Notes: generated from the letters alone by a model not told the origin. A stretch of 16,661 nucleotides of DNA from Acidobacteriota bacterium (GCA_026393735.1 JAPKZP010000006.1:1-16661), one strand, 5' to 3'. Positions 7,971 through 15,289 are shown, counted from the stretch's first letter. Numbers and translations: made by a program.

Positions 7971-10073
7971 ATGCCATACCTGCCGCGCGTCGCGATGGCG
8001 CTCGTGACGGTGATCGGGCTCACGGCGCCGGACGCGCTGGTGGCGCAGGCACCTCGCGCCGCCGCGCTCCGAACAGGACCGGCCGGGCTGCGCTACCGGA
8101 TGCTCGCGGCGGAAGACGCACGCGCCGCCACGCGGGCCGAAGCCGCGCCACTGCTCGAAGCGCTGGCCGGGCCGGACAGCACCCTGGCACGCCTGGCGGT
8201 GCGGGCGCTGGGACGCCTGGAAAACCCGATCTTCGTGCCCGACATCCGCCGTGCGCTCGACGACCCGGATCCGCTGGTGCGTGCGGAAGCCGCCAATGCA
8301 CTGGGCCAGGCGGGCGGGACGGATGTCGCCGGTACGATCCGCGCGCTGCGCGAGCGCCTGGCCGACGAGTCGAAGCACGACGTGCTCGCCGCCGCCTACG
8401 CGACGCTGGGCCGCGTGCGCCACCTCTCGAACGACGATCGCCGGGTCACCTCTCAAACGCTGGCGGCAGCGCTCATCTCGGATGCCGAGCCCGTCGCTGT
8501 GCGGATCGGGGCCGCTCGCGGGCTCGACAGCCTCGCGCGGAGCGCGCGCGGCGCCGGCTTCGTCCCGCCGGATGCCGTCGTGACGGCGTTGCGCCGCGCC
8601 GCCACGGGATCCATGCGCTCGGGCGTGGGCGAAGACGAAGCCCGCGTGCGCAGGCTGTCGCTCACCGCCCTCGCCACGCTCGGACTGATCGACGCCACAT
8701 TCGAGCGCGCCGCCGTCGATCGGGACCGGCAGGTCCGACGCATCGCCGTCGCCGCCATGGCGGGTGACGCGCCGGCCGAGACGCGCGCGCCAGTCGTGGG
8801 CGTCGGCCTGGTTGACGCAGAGCCCTTGGTGCGCCTCGAGGCGCTGCGGGTGCACGGCCGCCACTACGCTGCCACCGACTGCAGTGTCGAGACTGAAAGC
8901 ACGAAGGACCCATCGGTTCAGGTCGGGCTGCTTGCCGTCGATCTGCTCGGCACCGCGTGTCCCGGTGACGCGCACGCCACGACTGTCCTGCGCACGATGG
9001 CCCAGGGGCCGAGCGCGAACGAACCGACGCCGGGCCTCACCTGGCACACGCCGGCCCATGCCATCGTTGCGCTCGCGCGGCGCGACGCGGCGTCTGCACG
9101 GGCGTTGCTCCCGGCGCTGGGCGGGCACCCGGTCTGGCAGGTCAGGATGTACGCCGCTCGCGCCGCGGCGTTCACCGGGGACCACGCGTTGCTCGAGACG
9201 CTGGCGATCGATGCGAACGCCAACGTCCGCGAAGCCGCAATCGGCGGCCTTGCCCAGGCGCGCGGTCACGAAGCCGACGAGATCTATCTTCACGCGCTGG
9301 AGCATCCGGACTACCAGGTCGTGATGGCCGTCGCGGCGGCGCTGAAGGGCACGACCGCGAAGGCGCCGGCGGCGACGGCGCTGCTGAAGGCGCTCGCCAC
9401 CATCACCGCGCAACGCCGCGAGACCTCCCGTGACCCGCGCCTCGCCCTCCTGGAGCGCGTGCGCGAAGTGGGGAGCGCAACCCATGCCGCCGCGCTCCGG
9501 CCGTACCTCGGTGACTTCGATCCCCGTGTGGCCGCTGCGGCCGCCGAGACGCTGACCGCGTGGACGGGCCGTCCCGTTGCGCCGCGGACGACGAGGCTGA
9601 AGACCCTGGCGTTGCCGCCCATCGAGGAATTTCGCGGCCTGCCGGGCTCCCTCAGGTTCACGATGGCGTCGGGCCGCTCGTTCGTCGTCCGGCTGTTCGT
9701 CGATGACACACCCGTGTCGGTGTGGCGCGTGGTCCGCCTCGCGCGGGCCGGCGCGTACGACGGATCGACCTTCCACCGCATCGTGCCGAACTTCATCGTC
9801 CAGGGCGGCAGCCCGGGCGCCAACGAGTTCGTCGGCGACGGGCCCTTCATGCGCGACGAGTTCGGGCTGCGCTCGCAGACGCGGGGCACGGTGGGCATCT
9901 CCTCGAGAGGTCACGACACGGGCGACGGCCAGTTCTACGTGAACCTGATCGACAACGCGAGGCTGGATCATCAGTACACGATCTTCGGGGAGGTCACCGA
10001 GGGCATGGACGAAGTCGATGCGATCCTCGAAGGTGACGTCATCGCCCGGGTGGAGCTCCTGCAGGGCCGGTGA
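7971..10073 (+). CDS. Secreted HEAT-repeat protein with C-terminal cyclophilin-type peptidyl-prolyl isomerase domain
   Basis: A 700-residue protein with three parts. Residues 1-27 look like a Sec signal peptide (hydrophobic VAMALVTVIGLTA, cleavage likely after VAQA). Residues about 60-540 are helical HEAT-type repeats, with recurrent patterns such as LARLAVRALGRL and DPLVRAEAANALGQAGG. Residues about 560-698 form a cyclophilin domain. Its FHRIVPNFIVQGG carries the catalytic set equivalent to CypA Arg55, Phe60 and Gln63 (here Arg603, Phe608 and Gln611). The position of CypA Trp121 is Arg, which often goes with cyclosporin insensitivity. It probably folds or holds envelope proteins in the periplasm, with the HEAT solenoid as the binding platform. 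The start is supported by a purine-rich GGAGAAGAGGAAG at 7948-7960, 27 bp after the previous gene. Confidence 0.9.
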   Translation: MPYLPRVAMALVTVIGLTAPDALVAQAPRAAALRTGPAGLRYRMLAAEDARAATRAEAAPLLEALAGPDSTLARLAVRALGRLENPIFVPDIRRALDDPDPLVRAEAANALGQAGGTDVAGTIRALRERLADESKHDVLAAAYATLGRVRHLSNDDRRVTSQTLAAALISDAEPVAVRIGAARGLDSLARSARGAGFVPPDAVVTALRRAATGSMRSGVGEDEARVRRLSLTALATLGLIDATFERAAVDRDRQVRRIAVAAMAGDAPAETRAPVVGVGLVDAEPLVRLEALRVHGRHYAATDCSVETESTKDPSVQVGLLAVDLLGTACPGDAHATTVLRTMAQGPSANEPTPGLTWHTPAHAIVALARRDAASARALLPALGGHPVWQVRMYAARAAAFTGDHALLETLAIDANANVREAAIGGLAQARGHEADEIYLHALEHPDYQVVMAVAAALKGTTAKAPAATALLKALATITAQRRETSRDPRLALLERVREVGSATHAAALRPYLGDFDPRVAAAAAETLTAWTGRPVAPRTTRLKTLALPPIEEFRGLPGSLRFTMASGRSFVVRLFVDDTPVSVWRVVRLARAGAYDGSTFHRIVPNFIVQGGSPGANEFVGDGPFMRDEFGLRSQTRGTVGISSRGHDTGDGQFYVNLIDNARLDHQYTIFGEVTEGMDEVDAILEGDVIARVELLQGR

Positions 10074-10100
10074 GACTGGTGCCCGTTCACGAATCCCAAG

Positions 10101-10106
10101 TAGAAT
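10101..10106 (+). promoter_or_regulatory. TAGAAT -10-like box, leaderless-type promoter
   Basis: TAGAAT sits in the 41 bp gap after the HEAT-cyclophilin gene and ends eight bases before the ATG at 10115. No Shine-Dalgarno is present between them, so a transcript starting at or near the ATG is likely. No clear -35 is seen. It suggests that the regulator is a separate transcription unit from the upstream operon. Confidence 0.5.
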
Positions 10107-10114
10107 CGCGCGGC

Positions 10115-12061
10115 ATGTCCTCGCCGGCCGGCCGGTTCCGCTTCGGGCCATTTCTCGTCGAGCGCGCGGCCTACCGCGTGCTGCGCGACGGGCACATCCT
10201 CACGCTCACGCCGAAGCTGGTGGACGTGCTGCTGTACTTCGTGTCGCGGCCGTCGGTGCTCGTGACGAAGGACGAGCTGCTGGCGGCAATCTGGCCCGAC
10301 GTGACCGTCACCGAGAACGCCTTGACGCAGGCGATCTCCGACCTGCGCCAGGTGCTGGGTGACGACCCGGCATCGCCCACCTATATCCAGACCGTCGCGC
10401 GCCGCGGGTACCGGTTCATTGCGGCGGTGGAAGTGCTGCCGGCGGCTGAATCGGGCGACAGCATCGTGACCGTCGAGCCGGTCGGGAGTGGCGAATTCGG
10501 CATGCTGCGGTCGATCGCGGTGCTCGACTTCACCAATGTGAGCGGCGACAAGGATCTGGCGTGGCTCGCCGCGGGCATCTCCGAGACGGTGACGAACGAC
10601 CTCACCGGCTTCCGCGTGCTGCGGGTGGTCGATCGCGAGCGCGTCGCCGGTTCGACGCGGCGCACGGACGGGTCGGTGACCGCCGTCGCGCGCGACCTCG
10701 GCGTGCATCTGGTCGTCGTCGGCAGCTACCAGCGCGTCGGTGATCGCCTCCGTATTACGGCTCGCATCGTGGACGCGCCTTCAGGGGCGACCCTGGCGGA
10801 TGCGAAGGTCGATGGGCGGCTCGAGGACGTCTTCGATCTCCAGGATCGTATCGTCCGCCAGTTTTCGGCGGCGCTCGGCGTGGAGGGCGCGCACGGCAGT
10901 TCGACGCGCGTGGGCGTGCGCGAGACCGCGAATCTCGAGGCGTTCCGGGCGGCGTCGGAAGCCCGGGTGAAGATCGACAGCTTCGACCCGGCACAGGTGG
11001 CGGCCGCCGTAGACGGGTTCGAGCGTGCCGTGCGGCTCGACCCGCGCTATGCGATCGCACATGCCGGGCTCGCGAACGCCCACTTCCTGCTCTACGAAAG
11101 CACGCGCGCCCGCAACGAGGCGGATACGAATCTGCTTGCGACGGCGATCGGCCACGCCCGGCGAGCCGTCGATCTCGACGACACGATGGCCGAAGGACAT
11201 GCCACGCTGTCGTTCCTGCTCGTCAGCGCGGGGCGTCACGCCGAGGCGGTGGCGGCGGCGCGGCGTGCCGTGGCGCTGGAGCCCCAGGACTGGCACCACC
11301 TGTTCCGGCTCGGGCATGCGGCGTGGGGCAGCGAGCGCATCGACGCGCTTCGGCGGACGCTGGCCGTCTACAGCGAGTTGGCGTTCGCGCACTACGAGAT
11401 CGCGATGGTGTACGTCGCGCGCAACAAGCTGGCGCTGGCGGCCACCGTCCTGCGTCAGGGCCTCGAACTGCAGGACCGCCAGTCCGGGCGCTCGTGGCGC
11501 TACCCGGCCTCGGGACTCCACTGGCTGTTCGGAGCCGTACGCCTCGCCGAAGGCGATGCTGCAGGCGCCCTCGCCGAGTTCCGGCGCGAGATCGACACCG
11601 GTCCGGCCGGGCGGATCTACAGCCACGCCTTCAAAGTCGACGCGCACGACGGGCGCGGCTTCGCCCTCTGCGTCATGAAACAGCCCGACAAGGCCATCCG
11701 GGCGTTCGAGCAGACGCTCGCGCTGTTTCCCAGTCATGTGCGGTCGCTGCTCGGTATCGCCCTCGCGCACCAGGGGGCGGGCCGCAAGGCCGATGCCCAG
11801 GGAGCGCTCGCCCGTGCGGACGCGGCGACCGCGGAGCTCGAGCGGAGCGGAAGGAAGCCCGAGGCGATGCTGGTTGAAGCGATGGCGTCCGTCGTCCGGG
11901 GACGGCCTTCCGACGCGGTTGCGCAGCTCGACCGTTTGCTCGCCGAAGCCCCGCCCGGATATCCCGGTTGGAGCATCTCAATCGAGCCGTTGCTGAAGCC
12001 GCTCCACGCACAGCCCGAGTTCGCCACGATCCTCGACCGCGTGGCCGATCGCGCCCGTTGA
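10115..12061 (+). CDS. Winged-helix DNA-binding / TolB-like / TPR regulator
   Basis: A 648-residue protein. Residues about 6-100 are an OmpR/CadC-type winged helix: FRFGPFLVERAAYRVLRDG begins the N-terminal sheet, LTPKLVDVLLYF and TKDELLAAIWPD follow, ENALTQAISDLRQVLGDD is the recognition helix region, and YIQTVARRGYRFIA is the wing. Residues about 130-265 form a TolB/FlgO-like domain (RSIAVLDFTNVSGDKDLAWLAAGISETV and VVGSYQRVGDRLRITARIVD). From about 285 to the end there are TPR-like helical repeats, for example ARRAVDLDDTMAEGHATL and AIRAFEQTLALFP. Unlike CadC and ToxR I see no transmembrane helix between the modules, so it should be cytosolic. Such proteins are numerous in Acidobacteriota; the signal and targets are unknown. 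The frame is open from 10070, but the winged helix and the TAGAAT box place the start at 10115. Confidence 0.9.
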   Translation: MSSPAGRFRFGPFLVERAAYRVLRDGHILTLTPKLVDVLLYFVSRPSVLVTKDELLAAIWPDVTVTENALTQAISDLRQVLGDDPASPTYIQTVARRGYRFIAAVEVLPAAESGDSIVTVEPVGSGEFGMLRSIAVLDFTNVSGDKDLAWLAAGISETVTNDLTGFRVLRVVDRERVAGSTRRTDGSVTAVARDLGVHLVVVGSYQRVGDRLRITARIVDAPSGATLADAKVDGRLEDVFDLQDRIVRQFSAALGVEGAHGSSTRVGVRETANLEAFRAASEARVKIDSFDPAQVAAAVDGFERAVRLDPRYAIAHAGLANAHFLLYESTRARNEADTNLLATAIGHARRAVDLDDTMAEGHATLSFLLVSAGRHAEAVAAARRAVALEPQDWHHLFRLGHAAWGSERIDALRRTLAVYSELAFAHYEIAMVYVARNKLALAATVLRQGLELQDRQSGRSWRYPASGLHWLFGAVRLAEGDAAGALAEFRREIDTGPAGRIYSHAFKVDAHDGRGFALCVMKQPDKAIRAFEQTLALFPSHVRSLLGIALAHQGAGRKADAQGALARADAATAELERSGRKPEAMLVEAMASVVRGRPSDAVAQLDRLLAEAPPGYPGWSISIEPLLKPLHAQPEFATILDRVADRAR

Positions 12062-12063
12062 TC

Positions 12064-12147
12064 TTGGGGTCAGGTCCAAAAGGCAACCTTGTCCAATCTT
12101 CCGGATCCATTGGGTTGCAGAAGGTTGTGTTTTGGACCTGACCCCAA
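12064..12147. repeat. REP-like palindromic element with perfect 18 bp arms
   Basis: TTGGGGTCAGGTCCAAAA at 12064-12081 is repeated exactly inverted at 12130-12147. The 48 bp between them continue the symmetry: CAACCTT 12084-12090 pairs with AAGGTTG 12121-12127, and CCAAT 12093-12097 with ATTGG 12109-12113. The whole 84 bp could fold as one long interrupted hairpin in DNA or RNA. It begins three bases after the regulator's stop, so it could also stabilise or end that transcript, though there is no following U-run. A GGGGTCAGGTCC core resembles palindromes mobilised by REP-associated (Y1) transposases in other bacteria; that link is from memory and no transposase gene lies in this window. Confidence 0.8.
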
Positions 12148-12179
12148 TTGCTCGCCCACCAGGTAGGGGGCGAAGGGGA

Positions 12180-12185
12180 GATAAT
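12180..12185 (+). promoter_or_regulatory. GATAAT -10-like box before the glycosidase
   Basis: GATAAT in the gap between the REP-like palindrome and the GTG at 12194 leaves eight bases to the start codon, the same spacing as the TAGAAT boxes elsewhere in the window. A weak GGGGAG lies at 12175-12180 but is too far from the GTG to be a normal ribosome binding site, so leaderless initiation is favoured. Confidence 0.4.
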
Positions 12186-12193
12186 AGGCGCAG

Positions 12194-13384
12194 GTGTGCA
12201 CGCGCTCCGCGCCTCGTCGTCGTAGAACCCGCTGGCTGAGCGCTGCGGTTCTCGTCCTCGCTGCGGGCCTGTCCGCGGCGTGTTTTCGCGAAACCTCCAT
12301 CGACATCGGCAAGCCCGAGAAAGTCGCGGACGGTGTCCTTCTCTACCGCCTGAGCGATCCGAATCTCCTCAGTCCGCCGGGACCGGTGGCGGTCCAGATG
12401 CTCCGCCTCGATCCCGCGAGAATCGACCTTCGCAGCACGCTCGCGCAGGATCGTGTCATGCAGCTCGAGACCGTATCCGACATGGCGGCTCGCGTCGGCG
12501 CCATTGCCGCCATCAACGCAGGCTTCTTCGTCGTCAAGAACGGCGACCCGGCCGGCGTGCTGGAAGTGGGCGACGAACTCGTGAGCGACGCCGGCCTGAC
12601 GCGCGGCGCGGTCGGCATCATTCGACAGGCGGGCAGGCCGCTGAAGCTCGTGTTCGATCGCATCGGTGCGTCAGTCTCGCTGCGCTTCAGGGCGGGCGGC
12701 GAGGAATTCACGTACGACGTCGACGGCATCGACACGACACGGGTTCGCGGCAAGCTGATGCTCTACACGCCGCGCTTCGGGCCCGACAGCGACATGGCCG
12801 GCACGGGCGTGGAATGGCAGCTCGCGGGGGCGCCGCTCAAGGTCGTCGAACGGCGGCCGAACGCCGGCCGAACCCCCATCCCGCGCAACGGAATCGTCCT
12901 GTCGTTCGGCGGCACGGTGCTGCCCACGGCGCTCGAGCGGCTCGATCGCGGCCAGCGAGTCACCATTGAGCCCCGAGTGCAGTCGCTGCTCGGCACGCTG
13001 CCGGAGCAATGGCTCGACGCGCAGGACATCGTCGGCGGTGCCGGCCTGCTCATGTACCACGGCCGCGTGTTGACGGACTGGACCGACGAGCAGTTGCGCG
13101 CCGGGTTCAACACCGAGCGGCACCCTCGCACCATGATAGGCACGAGCAAGAGCGGGGCAATCTGGCTCGTCACGGTCGACGGGCGCAATCCCGAGACGAG
13201 CCTCGGCATGTCGTTCGCCGAACTGCAAGCGCTGGCGCTCAAGTTGAATCTCTTCAATGCGCTCAACCTCGACGGCGGCGGTTCGACGACGATGGTGGTG
13301 AATGGGAAGATCGTCAATCACCCCTCTGACGCCACCGGGCCGCGGCGGGTGAGCGACGGGCTGGTAGTGATCAAGAGAAAGTAG
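12194..13384 (+). CDS. Phosphodiester glycosidase family (NAGPA domain) protein, probably exported
   Basis: A 396-residue protein. The N-terminus has an Arg-rich stretch (RRRRTRW), a hydrophobic core LSAAVLVLAAGL, and then SAACF. This looks like a signal peptide, possibly a lipoprotein signal with Cys as the lipidated residue, although the -3 position is Ser rather than the preferred Leu. The catalytic domain shows the family's IAAINAGFF (Asn108-Phe112) and the near-C-terminal NLDGGGSTTM (358-367). Family members include the uncovering enzyme that removes GlcNAc from GlcNAc-1-phosphodiesters, and bacterial proteins thought to act on envelope or exopolysaccharide phosphodiesters. The real substrate here is unknown. 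The start is GTG with no close Shine-Dalgarno but a GATAAT box eight bases upstream. A SIS-domain sugar enzyme follows on the same strand after a 50 bp hairpin repeat. Confidence 0.87.
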   Translation: MCTRSAPRRRRTRWLSAAVLVLAAGLSAACFRETSIDIGKPEKVADGVLLYRLSDPNLLSPPGPVAVQMLRLDPARIDLRSTLAQDRVMQLETVSDMAARVGAIAAINAGFFVVKNGDPAGVLEVGDELVSDAGLTRGAVGIIRQAGRPLKLVFDRIGASVSLRFRAGGEEFTYDVDGIDTTRVRGKLMLYTPRFGPDSDMAGTGVEWQLAGAPLKVVERRPNAGRTPIPRNGIVLSFGGTVLPTALERLDRGQRVTIEPRVQSLLGTLPEQWLDAQDIVGGAGLLMYHGRVLTDWTDEQLRAGFNTERHPRTMIGTSKSGAIWLVTVDGRNPETSLGMSFAELQALALKLNLFNALNLDGGGSTTMVVNGKIVNHPSDATGPRRVSDGLVVIKRK

Positions 13385-13403
13385 AACTGGTTTCATGACC
13401 GAT

Positions 13404-13453
13404 GTGGCGCAGGGCTTCAGCCCTGCGAAAACAGGCCTGAAGGCCTGTTCCAC
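13404..13453. repeat. Twin-hairpin intergenic repeat
   Basis: Two perfect short hairpins sit side by side: CGCAGGGCTTCAGCCCTGCG at 13408-13427 and AACAGGCCTGAAGGCCTGTT at 13430-13449, each with 9 bp arms and a two-base loop. GTGG at 13404-13407 and CCAC at 13450-13453 pair across the pair of hairpins, so the unit can fold as a three-way structure. On the minus strand it reads as a peptide containing FAGLKPCAT, a sequence I have often seen as spurious ORF ends in related genomes, which suggests a dispersed repeat family. It lies between the glycosidase and the SIS gene and could act as a transcript-end hairpin for the former. Confidence 0.75.
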
Positions 13454-13490
13454 AACTTCTGGGACCAATGCTGCTGCATGAACACCTGAC

Positions 13491-13495
13491 AGGAG
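13491..13495 (+). promoter_or_regulatory. Shine-Dalgarno AGGAG setting the SIS start at GTG 13501
   Basis: AGGAG is five bases before GTG 13501. This favours the GTG over the in-frame ATG at 13468, which lacks a good site; the GTG also gives the family-typical N-terminus ending in EIAEQP. Confidence 0.6.
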
Positions 13496-13500
13496 TACCC

Positions 13501-14424
13501 GTGTCTGAGTCGGTACTGCGATCGGAAATCGCGGAGCAGCCAGCGGTCATCGAGCGGCTGCTCGTGGAAGGCGCGGCCGAGACCGACGCCATCGCACGGG
13601 ACATCCGGGCGCGCGACGTGCATCACGTCGTGATCGCCGCGCGCGGCTCGTCGGACAACGCCGCGCGCTACGCGCAGTACCTGTTCGGCGCGCACAACCG
13701 CCTGACCGTCACGCTCGCCACGCCGTCCCTCTTCACGCGCTATCAGGCACCGCCGCGCATGACGGGAGCGCTGGTGGTCGGCATCTCGCAATCGGGCCAG
13801 TCGCCGGACCTGGTCGCCGTCGTCGAGGAAGGCCGCCGCCAGGGCTGCCCGACGCTTGCGATTACAAACGTGGCGGGGTCGCCGCTCACCGTGGTGGCCG
13901 ATCACACGATCCTGCTGCGCGCCGGCCAGGAACGCAGCATCGCCGCGACGAAGACGTACACCGCGCAGTTGACGGCGCTCGCCATGCTGTCCACCGCACT
14001 CGCGGCGAACGCCGGCTGGCGGCGGGAGCTCGCGCGCGTGCCGGGCTACGTGGCGTCGGCGCTCGACGCCGACGCGCGCGTGATCGAGGCCGCAGCCGGC
14101 ACGCTGAAGACGGCCGGCCACGGTGTCGTGCTGGGCCGGGGGTTCAACTTTGCCACGGCGTTCGAGATCGCGCTCAAGGCCAAGGAACTCGCGTACGTCG
14201 CTGTCGAGCCCTATTCGTCGGCCGATTTCCAGCACGGGCCCATCGCGCTCATCGAGACAGGATTTGCGTCGATTGTCGTCAATGTCACGGGCGCGGTCTG
14301 CGGTGAAGTGGAAGAACTTCTGCGGACGATTGCCGCGCGCGGCGCGCGGCCCCGGCAGACATGCCCGAGTGGGTGTCGCCCATCGCAGCGATTGCGCCGG
14401 CCCAACTGTTGGCGTTCCATCTGA
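13501..14424 (+). CDS. SIS-domain sugar isomerase/deaminase (GlmS C-terminal-like), frameshifted near the 3' end
   Basis: The readable frame encodes 307 residues of a double-SIS protein related to the isomerase half of GlmS and to GlcN6P deaminase/AgaS-like enzymes. First SIS domain: IAARGSSDNAARYAQYLF, then SQSGQSP at 96-101 for sugar-phosphate binding, and ATKTYTAQL around Lys151. Second SIS domain: LGRGFNFATAFEIALKAKEL and SADFQHGPIALIE with His245. Up to AARGA (about 14345) the match is good, then the frame yields an unrelated Arg/Pro/Cys-rich tail to a stop at 14424. The genuine C-terminus is found in another frame up to 14489 (listed separately). Some 15-25 residues expected between these parts are missing. 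As sequenced, the protein would lack the C-terminal lysine that is catalytic in GlmS, so it is probably a pseudogene unless the assembly is wrong. Confidence 0.85.
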   Translation: MSESVLRSEIAEQPAVIERLLVEGAAETDAIARDIRARDVHHVVIAARGSSDNAARYAQYLFGAHNRLTVTLATPSLFTRYQAPPRMTGALVVGISQSGQSPDLVAVVEEGRRQGCPTLAITNVAGSPLTVVADHTILLRAGQERSIAATKTYTAQLTALAMLSTALAANAGWRRELARVPGYVASALDADARVIEAAAGTLKTAGHGVVLGRGFNFATAFEIALKAKELAYVAVEPYSSADFQHGPIALIETGFASIVVNVTGAVCGEVEELLRTIAARGARPRQTCPSGCRPSQRLRRPNCWRSI

Positions 14425-14489
14425 GCCGGGCGCGAGGATTCGATCCCGACAATCCGCGACACCTGAACAAGGTGACGAAGACGACGTAG
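14349..14489 (+). pseudogene. Out-of-frame C-terminal remnant of the SIS-domain gene
   Basis: This frame reads APADMPEWVSPIAAIAPAQL, then LLAFHLSRARGFDPDNP and RHLNKVTKTT, then TAG at 14487-14489. It matches the end of GlmS-type proteins (the IAPI..PLQLLAYHVA and PRNLAKSVTVE region), with the lysine codon at 14469-14471 in the place of E. coli GlmS Lys603. It continues the gene at 13501 after a net frame change within the GC-only stretch around 14331-14353, where GCGCGGC occurs as a direct repeat that could have mediated a deletion. Confidence 0.8.
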
Positions 14490-14537
14490 CAAACGACCTC
14501 TGTGGCGCCGCCGGCGGATTCCGTATGCGGGGGCGCC

Positions 14538-15257
14538 CTATCTGCCGAGGATTCGGGCACGGACGGCGGGCGCGAGGGTCTCACACGCGGTCCGCAGCAC
14601 GAGGCGCGGGGCCTGGCCGCGCACCTGCAGCAGCAGCGGCACCGTTTCTTCGGCCCGGACCTTGCTCCACTCACGCAGCAGCCAGCCGAGGCCCTTCTGC
14701 ACCATGTCGTCGGGGTCGGCGAGGAGCGTTCGCGTGAGCCGGGTCGCCTCGGCGGTGAACAGTCCCGCCCGCACGCCACTGATCGGCGCCACCGCGGCCG
14801 CGCGGCGGTGCCATCGGCTGCGCGCGCGCGCCCATAAAAAGACGCGCCGCACGCGGCGCGGCTCGCGAACCATCAGCGGACCGAGCAGGTACATGGCCAG
14901 CGCATCGTGGTCGGCCCACGACGTGACGCCGTCGAGCCAGCGTTCGAGGCGGTCGAACTCCGCCTGCTCGAACCGGCGCACCGACGGCTGCAGCATGACC
15001 ACGCCGAGTATCTTCTCCTCGATGAATGTCCGGCCGAACAGCTGCTCCGCGACGTCGAACAGAAGGCCCGGATCCCGCGACAGTTCGCCGTGCAGACCGC
15101 GTCCGTAGCGGCGCAACTCGGCCGTGTACCAACCGTGCGACCGCACTTCTTCCTTGAAGAACCACTGGACCCCCGCCGCATGCTCGGCCGAGCCGTGCGC
15201 CTTCAGGTAGCGACAGATGCGGCGCACGATGGCAGTTGACGATGGACGTGTGGCCAC
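14538..15257 (-). CDS. AlkD-like HEAT-repeat DNA glycosylase (DNA alkylation repair)
   Basis: A 239-residue all-helical protein, matching the roughly 237 residues of Bacillus AlkD. Family landmarks are in register: WADHD with Trp114 and Asp118 (AlkD Trp109 and catalytic Asp113), RWHRRAAAV with Arg151 or Arg152 (AlkD Arg148), and VQKGLGWLLREW with Trp192 (AlkD Trp187). The QWFFKEEVRSHGW start is also typical. It should excise N3- and N7-alkylated purines from DNA without base flipping. The start is GTG at 15257, with AAGGGAG at 15269-15275 (minus strand) and a TAGAAT box further upstream; longer in-frame starts would lie upstream of that box. It faces the SIS gene tail to tail with 48 bp between, and is divergent from the FAD oxidoreductase. 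Confidence 0.87.
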   Translation of the reverse strand: MATRPSSTAIVRRICRYLKAHGSAEHAAGVQWFFKEEVRSHGWYTAELRRYGRGLHGELSRDPGLLFDVAEQLFGRTFIEEKILGVVMLQPSVRRFEQAEFDRLERWLDGVTSWADHDALAMYLLGPLMVREPRRVRRVFLWARARSRWHRRAAAVAPISGVRAGLFTAEATRLTRTLLADPDDMVQKGLGWLLREWSKVRAEETVPLLLQVRGQAPRLVLRTACETLAPAVRARILGR

Positions 15258-15289
15258 GGGTCGGGTTTCTCCCTTTCTTGAAAGTCCTG

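Noticed and set aside
7641..10151. Very long open frame on the minus strand opposite the HEAT-cyclophilin gene
   Set aside because: Typical GC-rich antisense shadow: composition dominated by Arg/Gly/Ala/His, no recognisable domain, and the plus strand carries a clear multi-domain protein.
13478..13489. Three-codon upstream ORF (ATG AAC ACC TGA) before the SIS start
   Set aside because: Too short and without a ribosome binding site of its own; likely chance.
13417..14235. Minus-strand open frame across the SIS gene, starting in the twin-hairpin repeat
   Set aside because: Antisense to a clear SIS domain; the C-terminal peptide comes from the repeat and is a known type of spurious ORF ending.
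14504..14537. GGCGCC inverted pair as a terminator between the convergent SIS and AlkD-like genes
   Set aside because: Only a 6 bp stem with a long loop and no T-run on either side; not distinguishable from background in GC-rich sequence.
14502..15239. Plus-strand open frames opposite the AlkD-like gene
   Set aside because: The minus strand reads a full AlkD-like protein with all key residues in register; the plus frames are compositional shadows.
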